From: Lachnospiraceae bacterium | Lineage (GTDB): Bacteria; Bacillota; Clostridia; Lachnospirales; Lachnospiraceae | NCBI GenBank assembly: GCA_900770345.1 | Contig: CAAGKF010000075.1 | Coordinates: 1 to 16,646, forward strand | Direction: 5' to 3' | Length of the DNA stretch: 16,646 bases | Shown here: positions 7,728 to 14,156 of the stretch, one piece after another | How positions within the stretch are numbered: the first letter of the stretch is position 1 | Layout: every line of letters begins with the position of its first letter | Position numbers and translations under genes: made by a program | The notes under the pieces: model-generated | Told to the model about the DNA's origin: nothing | What the model saw: only the letters and a program-made list of their open reading frames with translations | Databases searched by the model: none

Positions 7728-9020
7728 TTAAAACAAACCTGACAGAGAATGAATCAGCTTCGGGATCTGCGTTTTTAAAGCTGAAAATGTCATAAATAAT
7801 ACAAACAGATAACTGATCGTCATACAGATACGCAAACCGGTAGGTTTTTTATAACCTTTATTAACATCCTCTCTCCACAAAAGCAAAAGAATAAATAATC
7901 CGGCTACCGGAGTTGCAATAGAGGTTGCAACATTTGCCATAAGAATCAGCTGTGTAGGAGATCCTCCATAACTGTAACATATGATCATAGCGAAAATCAG
8001 ACAGAACAGACAGCCTATGCGAATCAGCTTACTTTCCAGCCCTACTTCTTTATCAAAACCTGCACTTAAAAGAACCATTCCCCTCTGCGTATTTCCCAGC
8101 AGCGAAGAAAAACCTGCTCCCAGAAGCGCAATACCCATTATATATCTTGCCGCTTTTCCCATAATAGGTACAAGCAGTTCCGCAAGCTGTGCAGGAGCCG
8201 TGATCTTCTCACCTGTAGGATGCAGGACAATCGCTCCCACCAAAATAATTGCCCCGGTAATCAAAACAACACTGATAACATGCACCAAAGCATCCGTAAA
8301 CATAACCCCGTTAAATAAATCTTCTTTCTTCCAGTTTTTTTCCTTTCCGAGGTAGGTGCTGTAAATACCGGTCGTTACAGCAGCATTTGTAGAAATAAAT
8401 GCAAGAGCTGTCGCAAGACTCCCTTCAGGAATTTTAAATCCGAACAAACCTGTACTCAAGCCTCTTAAATCCGGTCCTCCGACACCAATTAATGTCGCAT
8501 AAAACGCAAGAATCATTCCCAAAATACAGGCAGTAATTATTTTCTCAACTTTGGAATAAACATTTTTGGTAAAATAACAGTAAATAACAATTGCAACCAT
8601 AAATGCAGAACCCAATTTCCAGTTCAGACCTGTAACCAGATTCACGCCGGCTCCGGTTCCGGAAATATTTCCCATAGTAAAGAACAGGCATGCCAGAAAA
8701 AGTGCTATACCCACAAATCCGGCGGCAGCAGAACCGTAATACTTGCGAATGGCATGTATTGTTGGCATACCAGTGATGATCGCAAGCCGGTTGGTCACCA
8801 TCATAAAGGTAATTCCCATGAAAATCACAGGAAACATCAGCCATATGAGGGAATAGCCATAATTACTTCCAAGCATAGCTGCCGTAGTAATTGCACCTGG
8901 CCCAATCACAATACCGGTAGCAATCAGTCCGGGACCAATGCGTTTTAATAAATCTTTCAGCGGAAGACGTTTAATATCTGTGCCAAAAATTTCTCCCGTG
9001 TCGTTTTCTCTTATGCTCAT
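7728..9020 (-). CDS. Nramp-fold transporter lacking the canonical metal-binding residues
   Basis: A 430-residue integral membrane protein with about 11 hydrophobic helices and clear Nramp (LeuT-fold) character, especially TM1: GIVIGPGAITTAAMLGSNYG (36-55) aligns without gaps to the family's DPGNxxxDxxxGxxxGY stretch. The metal-binding Asp and Asn are Gly40 and Ala43 here. In TM6 (about 205-224) the usual AxxMPHN is replaced by NAAVTTG (212-218), so the Met and His ligands are missing too. Databases will probably call it a Mn/Fe transporter, but the sequence argues against metal as substrate. ATG 9020 has GGAGGGG eight bases upstream, better than in-frame ATG 9053. It follows the aldolase gene by 131 bp in the same direction and is probably cotranscribed from the LacI-controlled promoter. 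An organic-acid substrate is inference. Confidence 0.85.
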   Translation of the reverse strand: MSIRENDTGEIFGTDIKRLPLKDLLKRIGPGLIATGIVIGPGAITTAAMLGSNYGYSLIWLMFPVIFMGITFMMVTNRLAIITGMPTIHAIRKYYGSAAAGFVGIALFLACLFFTMGNISGTGAGVNLVTGLNWKLGSAFMVAIVIYCYFTKNVYSKVEKIITACILGMILAFYATLIGVGGPDLRGLSTGLFGFKIPEGSLATALAFISTNAAVTTGIYSTYLGKEKNWKKEDLFNGVMFTDALVHVISVVLITGAIILVGAIVLHPTGEKITAPAQLAELLVPIMGKAARYIMGIALLGAGFSSLLGNTQRGMVLLSAGFDKEVGLESKLIRIGCLFCLIFAMIICYSYGGSPTQLILMANVATSIATPVAGLFILLLLWREDVNKGYKKPTGLRICMTISYLFVLFMTFSALKTQIPKLIHSLSGLF

Positions 9021-9070
9021 AAAATATACCCCTCCATAACAGTATGTGAGCACCGGCTATATTTGTAAGT

Positions 9071-9103
9071 AAAGAGGGACGCTGTATAACAACCTCCCTC
9101 TTT
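9071..9103 (-). promoter_or_regulatory. Intercistronic hairpin between aldolase and transporter genes
   Basis: AAAGAGGGA (9071-9079) and TCCCTCTTT (9095-9103) are perfect complements around a 15-base loop. The run after the stem on the minus strand is short in T, so full termination is unlikely. It may stabilise or process the message, or partly reduce readthrough from the aldolase into the transporter. Confidence 0.5.
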
Positions 9104-9151
9104 CAATCAAGCTTACCGGACTATATGTTATCGCTTTCTACCAATATAAAC

Positions 9152-10123
9152 TTACTTATACTGTTCCATATCCACTTTAGGCAGCTGACTGTTCTTGAGA
9201 CCTGCAGCAACCCAGTCTTTCTCTTCCTGATTCAGCGGAAGAACTGGTTTTCTCATAAGTGCATTAGAGAAAATTCCTCTCTGGTACAGAGCTTCCTTCA
9301 AACGGGCATGAGCCTCACCGGAAGGCTGACCGCCACCGTAAATTGCCTGAGAAATGTGATAAATACGATCAGACCAGTCCTGAGCTTCTTTCAGAGTATG
9401 CTTATCCGGATTTGCAAATACTTCACGGGCCGGGCAAATCAGTTCCGGAACACAGCCTGCAAAACCAATCAGGGCACCATCCATTCCCGGGAACCAGCTT
9501 ACGCACAGTGTCTCATCATGGCAGGTAATCAGAGAAATATCAGGGCATTCCTGACGGAGAAGACGTACATCATGCTCATAAATAGATGTAACACGAGTAC
9601 CCATCTTAATACACTTTACATGGTCAATTTCCTTGCACATCTTAATCAGTGTTTCAACCGGATAGAATGCTTTACTGGTTGCCGGATACAGATGAATAAT
9701 AATATCAATGTCAGCACCTTCTGCAACATCCTTCACATACTCAAACGGCGCATTGGGATTCATACCAAAACGAAGCCACATATGAGGCGGCATCAGCAGG
9801 ATACCATCAGCGCCTGCTTCCTTTGCTTCCTTTGCCATTTCGATGCTCTCAATCGTATTCTCACAGTTAACACCTGAGATAATAGTCATCACATCTCCGC
9901 ATTCCTCAGCGCAGATCTCTACAACTCTCTTGCGCTCTGCACGGGTCAGTCCGGTTATTTCTCCTGTATGTCCGTTGCATACAAGGCCTTCAATTCCCTT
10001 TCCATAAAAAGATTTGATCCAGCGAAGGTATACGCGGAACTCCTGCTCATTGATAGAATAATCCTCATTTAACGGTACGGAAACTGCCGGGAAAATTGTT
10101 TTAAAATTTTTAACTTTTGCCAT
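9152..10123 (-). CDS. DapA/N-acetylneuraminate lyase superfamily class I aldolase or dehydratase
   Basis: A 323-residue TIM-barrel enzyme of the pyruvate-dependent aldolase superfamily. Visible: GHTGEITGLT (51-60, the GTTGE-type substrate-carboxylate loop), MPPHMW (111-116), the catalytic tyrosine in HLYPATS (Tyr146) and the Schiff-base lysine in CIKMGT (Lys173). It differs from true dihydrodipicolinate synthase: the YYNRP-type segment reads PPHMWLR, and the arginine after the YNVPxR-type tyrosine is missing. Lysine synthesis is therefore unlikely. A 2-keto-3-deoxy acid or related sugar-acid aldolase/dehydratase fits better, in line with the LacI-type regulator and adjacent transporter. ATG 10123 has AAGGAGAT at good spacing and begins the conserved fold. 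An in-frame ATG at 10222 lies in the leader beside the operator. The reaction is not identifiable from sequence alone. Confidence 0.87.
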   Translation of the reverse strand: MAKVKNFKTIFPAVSVPLNEDYSINEQEFRVYLRWIKSFYGKGIEGLVCNGHTGEITGLTRAERKRVVEICAEECGDVMTIISGVNCENTIESIEMAKEAKEAGADGILLMPPHMWLRFGMNPNAPFEYVKDVAEGADIDIIIHLYPATSKAFYPVETLIKMCKEIDHVKCIKMGTRVTSIYEHDVRLLRQECPDISLITCHDETLCVSWFPGMDGALIGFAGCVPELICPAREVFANPDKHTLKEAQDWSDRIYHISQAIYGGGQPSGEAHARLKEALYQRGIFSNALMRKPVLPLNQEEKDWVAAGLKNSQLPKVDMEQYK

Positions 10124-10216
10124 TTTTATGATCTCCTTTTCTATTATCAATTCGAACTTTACTTTTGCTCTGTTTTCAGCGATGCTGCGCTTCATCCCTG
10201 ATCTTATTTCCTTGAG

Positions 10217-10232
10217 ATACAAACGTTTGTAT
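10217..10232. promoter_or_regulatory. LacI-type operator O1 in front of the aldolase gene
   Basis: A perfect 16-bp palindrome, ATACAAACGTTTGTAT, with the central CG typical of LacI/GalR-family operators. It covers roughly +8 to +23 of the predicted aldolase transcript, where bound repressor would block transcription. Confidence 0.8.
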
Positions 10233-10245
10233 ATCTTATGTGTCC

Positions 10246-10274
10246 TTTATACCATGCATAAAAACAAACGTCAA
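10246..10274 (-). promoter_or_regulatory. Promoter of the aldolase-transporter operon
   Basis: On the minus strand TTGACG (10274-10269), 17 bases, then TATAAA (10251-10246): five of six matches in each box. The start of transcription falls near 10239, just ahead of operator O1. A half operator, ACAAACGT (plus strand 10264-10271), overlaps the -35 box. Confidence 0.75.
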
Positions 10275-10290
10275 TAATATCGAATACTCC

Positions 10291-10325
10291 TGCAATTTGT
10301 TGCATGCTCACTGCAATTTATTGCA
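10291..10325. promoter_or_regulatory. Two tandem TGCAA-N4-TTGCA dyads, probable second regulator site
   Basis: TGCAATTTGTTGCA (10291-10304) and TGCAATTTATTGCA (10312-10325) are each 5-bp dyads with a 4-bp centre and differ at one base. They repeat at 21 bp, two helical turns. They are centred near -58 and -79 of the aldolase promoter, a typical place for an activator. The motif differs from the LacI operators, and I do not recognise the binding protein. Confidence 0.6.
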
Positions 10326-10377
10326 GAAAATCTCTATGTTATTGTGCACTTTTACTAACAAAAATAAAAACAGATAA

Positions 10378-10407
10378 TTGATATTGAAATACTTCATGGA
10401 ATATATT
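10378..10407 (+). promoter_or_regulatory. Probable promoter of the LacI-family gene
   Basis: TTGATA (10378-10383), 18 bases, then TATATT (10402-10407). Transcription would start near 10414, immediately before operator O2. An alternative pairing is TTGAAA (10384-10389) with TAAACT (10407-10412). Confidence 0.5.
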
Positions 10408-10418
10408 AAACTGATTGT

Positions 10419-10434
10419 ATGCAAACGTTTGTAT
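10419..10434. promoter_or_regulatory. LacI-type operator O2 in front of the repressor gene
   Basis: ATGCAAACGTTTGTAT is the O1 palindrome with one changed base in the left half. It lies just after the predicted repressor transcription start and upstream of its ribosome binding site, which points to autorepression. O1 and O2 are 202 bp apart centre to centre, so a DNA loop is possible. Confidence 0.75.
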
Positions 10435-10459
10435 ACCTTGAAAGGAGAACAACGAATAT

Positions 10460-11455
10460 ATGAGCACTTTAAAAGATGTAGCAAAACTGGCTAATGTTGA
10501 TGTCAGTACTGTCTCCAGGGCATTAAATAATACTTCTTATGTACATCCTGATACAAAAGCTCGGATCCTTGCCGCCGTAAAAGAACTAAGCTACCATCCT
10601 AATGTACTTGCTCAGGGATTAAAGCAGGGAAAACGCCATACTATTGGTGTAGTTGTTCCAAGACTGTATCTGACTGTTTTTGCTGAAATTTTACAAGGGA
10701 TAGAAGAAGCTGCCCGATATCTTGGATATAGTACTCTGATCTGCAACACCGAAGATGATCCTGCAACAGAAAGAGAATGCCTGAATCGTTTGCGAAATGG
10801 CTTTGTAGACGGAATTATCATAGCAGGCACCGGTAAATGCGGACGTCTGCTGCGCGATATCCGGACCAGCGGGCTGCCGGTCATACAAATCATCAGAAAA
10901 CAAGAAAAAAGTATCAGCAGTGTGATTGCTGATTATGAAGCAAGCGGATATCTGGCCGTAAAATATCTGGCGCAGAAAGGCTGTCAAAAAATCGGATTAA
11001 TAAACGGTCCCGTAAGCCTCGCTCCATATCAGGAAAGATATAAGGGATATAGGCGGGCTGTCAGAGAATTAAAGCTTGAAGAAATCTGTTCTGAATCCAG
11101 TCAGCCGACAAACAGCTTTGAATACGGATTCCAGTGTGCTGAAGAACTGCTCAACAACAATTATATGCTGGATGCCATAATTGTTGCAGTAGATGTTCAG
11201 GGAATGGGCGCTCTCCGTGCATTAAAGGAGCGAAGGATAAATGTTCCCGATGATGTAAAAGTGATCAGTCTTACCGGCCATTGCATTGGAGGAATGCTGG
11301 AAACCACGATGACTTCCATGGTAATCCCCTCATTTGAGATGGGAAAAAAAGCTACAAAAATGCTTATTGATGAAATAGAGAATTCTTCGAACGGAGAAAA
11401 ATCCGTACAACATCTTGTGTTTGATGTGATCCTGGAAGAAAGAGAAAGCTGCTGA
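10460..11455 (+). CDS. LacI/GalR-family transcriptional repressor
   Basis: A 331-residue regulator of full family length. The N-terminal helix-turn-helix is clear (TLKDVAKLANVDVSTVSRAL, 3-22), followed by the hinge region (YHPNVLAQGLKQGKR, about 45-59) and a periplasmic-binding-protein-like sensor domain that starts at HTIGVVVP and includes DGIIIAGT, a conserved KGCQKIGLING strand and a C-terminal MTSMVIPSFEMGKKA segment. It would bind a small sugar or sugar-acid effector. The matching palindromes O1 and O2 are its likely targets, which would make it a local, autoregulated repressor of the divergent aldolase-transporter operon. AAGGAG lies 12 bases before the ATG, slightly further than usual. 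The effector is unknown but is probably the substrate of the aldolase or its precursor. Confidence 0.93.
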   Translation: MSTLKDVAKLANVDVSTVSRALNNTSYVHPDTKARILAAVKELSYHPNVLAQGLKQGKRHTIGVVVPRLYLTVFAEILQGIEEAARYLGYSTLICNTEDDPATERECLNRLRNGFVDGIIIAGTGKCGRLLRDIRTSGLPVIQIIRKQEKSISSVIADYEASGYLAVKYLAQKGCQKIGLINGPVSLAPYQERYKGYRRAVRELKLEEICSESSQPTNSFEYGFQCAEELLNNNYMLDAIIVAVDVQGMGALRALKERRINVPDDVKVISLTGHCIGGMLETTMTSMVIPSFEMGKKATKMLIDEIENSSNGEKSVQHLVFDVILEERESC

Positions 11456-11496
11456 GATGCTGCTGCAACGGTATCATTTACCATCGCAGCACATCT
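11455..11496. terminator. Hairpin between convergent repressor and flippase genes
   Basis: AGATGCTGCTGC (11455-11466) pairs with GCAGCACATCT (11486-11496) apart from one bulged base, and GGTA/TACC can pair inside. No clear T-run follows on either strand, so it is only a possible weak bidirectional terminator. Confidence 0.4.
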
Positions 11497-11516
11497 TCCA
11501 AAAAATATTTACGTAA

Positions 11517-12959
11517 TTACCTTCTTCTCCTCACCGTATCCGCCAGATAACAGAAGCTTTCCACCCGGAACAGACAGGCCAGACCGCCGTAAACAAGCAC
11601 TCCTGCCAGGATCTGAAGGATCAGCTTCATCCACGGGCCGCCGGGGAGCACAAACTGCAGTCCGTAAACAGCAGCGCACATGGCTATGGACAGGAGCATG
11701 GAAGGCATAATATCCATCCACTGGCTTCCGATGCTGTAGCCCAGCAGCTTCTTATTCGGCCAGGCATTAATGAAGGTGCAGAGGAAGTCGATCCCTGCCT
11801 TGATGGATACCAGCACAACAGGACTGTAATGAATACCGATCACAAGCCCCAGTATTCCCACCGTTTTTTTGATGACCTCCAGCTTCAGAAAAATGTCACT
11901 TCGGCCTACCGCATTAATGGCCTGCAGATTGGTAATATGGATCGGCCAGAAGGAATAGGCAATACACATGATCCTCAGATAAGGCACACAGACCATCCAT
12001 TTCTCTCCCAAAAGAGCTGCCACCATGGTATCAGCCACCGCAAAAAGACCGAACAGCATGGGCAGCACCAGAAAAGAGCTGGTGCGGATCGCCCGGCGCA
12101 CCATGCTTCTTACCTGATTAATATCCCCCTGACGGGAGGAAAAGGCGGGCAGAAGCACCGCCTGAATAGCTGCTCCCAGATTATTGACGATCAGCTTGGG
12201 GAACTGATCACCCCGGTTGTAGGCTCCCAGAAGCTCTTCGTTGTAGATCTTCCCCATGATCAGACCATAGAGATTATTAAACAGAGTATCCAGAAGAGCC
12301 GCAAACAGCAGTTTCCAGCCGAAGGCCAGCATAGTGCGGATGCGTCCCATGGAAAAGACTGCCCGCGGCTTCCAGCTGACCGTAAGGAAAAGGCATGTCA
12401 TCAGCGCCAGATAATAGGCAATCTGCTGCCCCACCATGGCCCAGACGCCAAGGCCTCTGACCGCCATAAAAATACTTACTCCGCCGGATACCAGGACCGC
12501 TCCCATGGTAGCTGCGAACAAGCCCTTAAATTCCATTTTTCTGGACACATAAGCCGTCTGAATGGAGATCACCGCACCGGGAAACAGCACCACCGCCAGC
12601 ACTCTGACAATCGGGATCAGAATCTCATTGCGGTAAAATGCCCCAATGAAGGGCGCTGCCACATAGAGCACCGCATACATACAGGCAGCTGCCGCCAGGC
12701 TGAAATAAAAAACAGAGGAAAAATCCGCATCGTCGGAATTTTTCTTCTGCACCAGCGCTGTGCTGAAGCCATTCTGAACCACCACGTTCGCAATGGTGAT
12801 AAAGATCATGATAATACTTACCAGCCCATACTCCGCGGGTGTCAGCAGTCTGGCCAGAATGATGGCGATCACAAACTGGATGCCCTGAGCGCCGCCATTT
12901 TCTAATATTTTCCAGAACAGGCCTTTCATGACCTTGCTCTTCATCTCTGTTTCCGTCAA
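11517..12959 (-). CDS. Wzx-type polysaccharide flippase (WzxC-like) with probable TTG start
   Basis: A 480-residue multi-pass membrane protein (about 12-14 helices) with the family N-terminus (KVMKGLFWKILENGGAQGIQ) and features of the WzxC/PST group, such as ARLLTPAEYGLVSI, SRKMEFKGL and YNRGDQFPKLIVNNL. These proteins move undecaprenyl-linked oligosaccharides to the outer face of the membrane. The best start is TTG at 12959, six bases after AAAGGAAGT; ATG 12944 lacks a good site, and in-frame ATG 13070 would overlap the upstream GT2 gene. It is the last gene of the right block, 52 bp after that GT2. It belongs to a different subgroup from the partial flippase at the left edge, so the two blocks may export separate glycans. 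Confidence 0.88.
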   Translation of the reverse strand: MTETEMKSKVMKGLFWKILENGGAQGIQFVIAIILARLLTPAEYGLVSIIMIFITIANVVVQNGFSTALVQKKNSDDADFSSVFYFSLAAAACMYAVLYVAAPFIGAFYRNEILIPIVRVLAVVLFPGAVISIQTAYVSRKMEFKGLFAATMGAVLVSGGVSIFMAVRGLGVWAMVGQQIAYYLALMTCLFLTVSWKPRAVFSMGRIRTMLAFGWKLLFAALLDTLFNNLYGLIMGKIYNEELLGAYNRGDQFPKLIVNNLGAAIQAVLLPAFSSRQGDINQVRSMVRRAIRTSSFLVLPMLFGLFAVADTMVAALLGEKWMVCVPYLRIMCIAYSFWPIHITNLQAINAVGRSDIFLKLEVIKKTVGILGLVIGIHYSPVVLVSIKAGIDFLCTFINAWPNKKLLGYSIGSQWMDIMPSMLLSIAMCAAVYGLQFVLPGGPWMKLILQILAGVLVYGGLACLFRVESFCYLADTVRRRR

Positions 12960-13011
12960 ATTTTTACTTCCTTTCAACAGCTGCCAAGGGAAACTAAATC
13001 CCCTTCGGCAT

Positions 13012-14151
13012 TTATTCGCCTCTGACTTTCTTCTGCAGCCACCGGTAAAGGCCGGGGGCCAGGATCTCAAAACGAATGAAAAAACGCGTCCTGAAGCTCA
13101 GCTCCTTATAAAATCTCCGATATTCCTTCTTCATCACCTGGTCATAATGCTTTGTGTTGACCTGAGTCAGAAAATAGATCCGTCTGGACGCCCGGACAGC
13201 CTCCCTGTGGAACCTTCCCTCCGTCGCCTCATCAAAAGCCCGGTACATGTCCCGCATCTGATGATAATACCGCTGCTGTTTCTTTTCATAATCTCCCTGC
13301 TTCATCAGGCTTGTCCAGGAACTGGCAACACCCACCCGGTACACGCACATGGGCCGGTCCATATACCAGGCATAGCCTTTTGCGGCCATCATAAGCTGCA
13401 TGGGAATATCCCCTACCGGGCAGTCCAGATAGTAATCCGGAAGTTCCTTTACGATACCTGCAGGAAATGTCAGGGACGCTGTGGGATATCCCGATGTTTT
13501 ATCCACAATCTGCTCCGGTTCGATCCTGCAATCTCCTTTATAAGGCCGCATCATCCCCTCTGCCTTCGAGCCATCCACACTGCGGATAACGGCACTGTGG
13601 AAGCAGAGCGTACAGTCCGGATGAGCCTCCAGATAATCTACCTGAGCCTGGAGCTTTCCCGAATCGGTCCAGTAATCATCTCCCTCACACATGGCGATAT
13701 ATTTTCCCCTGACACGCGGGAAATTAAATACACTGATATTGGAAATGCCCCTGGAATACTGATTCTCTCTGCGGAGGATCGGACGGATCATTTCCGGATA
13801 TCTTGCCTGATACTCCCGGATAATCTCCGCGGTATCATCTGTGGAGGCATCATCATGGATCAGGATCTCATAGGAAAAATCTGTTTTTTGAGAGAGAAAG
13901 CTGTCAAGGGCGCTGCGGATATAGGGACCGTGATTGTAGGTAATGCAGCAGATACTTACCAGAGGTTCCGAAGCGCTGCCGTTTTTTTCTGTCTCCGGCA
14001 TTCTTTGGCCGACAGCCCCTGCCGCGTTCTCCGCCTCTGCGTTCTTCATCTCCGCCTTCTCCGCCGCAGCTTCCGCCACTGCCTGCATCCAGGCCGCTCT
14101 GGCCGGTGAATCTGTCTTTTTCTCCTCTGTCATCATTTCAGTCCTTTCCAT
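13012..14151 (-). CDS. Family 2 glycosyltransferase with Ala/Glu-rich N-terminal extension
   Basis: A 379-residue GT2 enzyme whose fold begins only at residue 64: LVSICCITYNHGPYI (64-78), LIHDDASTDDT (97-107) and CEGDDYWTD (155-163, metal-binding DD). Before it lies a run rich in Ala, Glu, Lys and Met (about 17-62) without family motifs. The EGDDYW form is common in capsule and EPS transferases of unknown donor specificity. The start is uncertain. ATG 14151 has GGAG ten bases upstream, five bases after the stop of the previous gene; ATG 14133 has AGGA eight bases upstream and would shorten the protein by six residues. It lies between another GT2 and the flippase in the glf-led operon. It could be the galactofuranosyl transferase, but nothing in the sequence proves this. 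Confidence 0.87.
   Translation of the reverse strand: MERTEMMTEEKKTDSPARAAWMQAVAEAAAEKAEMKNAEAENAAGAVGQRMPETEKNGSASEPLVSICCITYNHGPYIRSALDSFLSQKTDFSYEILIHDDASTDDTAEIIREYQARYPEMIRPILRRENQYSRGISNISVFNFPRVRGKYIAMCEGDDYWTDSGKLQAQVDYLEAHPDCTLCFHSAVIRSVDGSKAEGMMRPYKGDCRIEPEQIVDKTSGYPTASLTFPAGIVKELPDYYLDCPVGDIPMQLMMAAKGYAWYMDRPMCVYRVGVASSWTSLMKQGDYEKKQQRYYHQMRDMYRAFDEATEGRFHREAVRASRRIYFLTQVNTKHYDQVMKKEYRRFYKELSFRTRFFIRFEILAPGLYRWLQKKVRGE
13966..14103 (-). other. Ala/Glu-rich low-complexity N-terminal extension of the GT2
   Basis: Codons 17-62 encode mostly Ala, Glu, Lys and Met (AVAEAAAEKAEMKNAEAENA), probably helical or disordered. They lie outside the catalytic fold and show GCN/GAN codon repetition that suggests slippage growth. 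Confidence 0.6.
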
Positions 14152-14156
14152 CCGCG

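Noticed and set aside
9125..9877. Plus-strand frame of 250 codons antisense to the aldolase
   Set aside because: The minus strand carries a full TIM-barrel aldolase with catalytic residues and a good ribosome binding site. The antisense product is rich in Asn/Cys/His with no family resemblance.
10124..10222. N-terminal extension of the aldolase to ATG 10222
   Set aside because: The extra 33 residues are not part of the barrel fold and the frame runs up to the operator; ATG 10123 has AAGGAGAT at proper spacing.
10217..10434. Catabolite-responsive (cre) elements for CcpA
   Set aside because: The palindromes have the LacI-family CG centre, but the near-identical pair flanking a local LacI gene fits self-encoded control better, and the wider half-sites differ from the cre consensus. 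CcpA overlap cannot be excluded.
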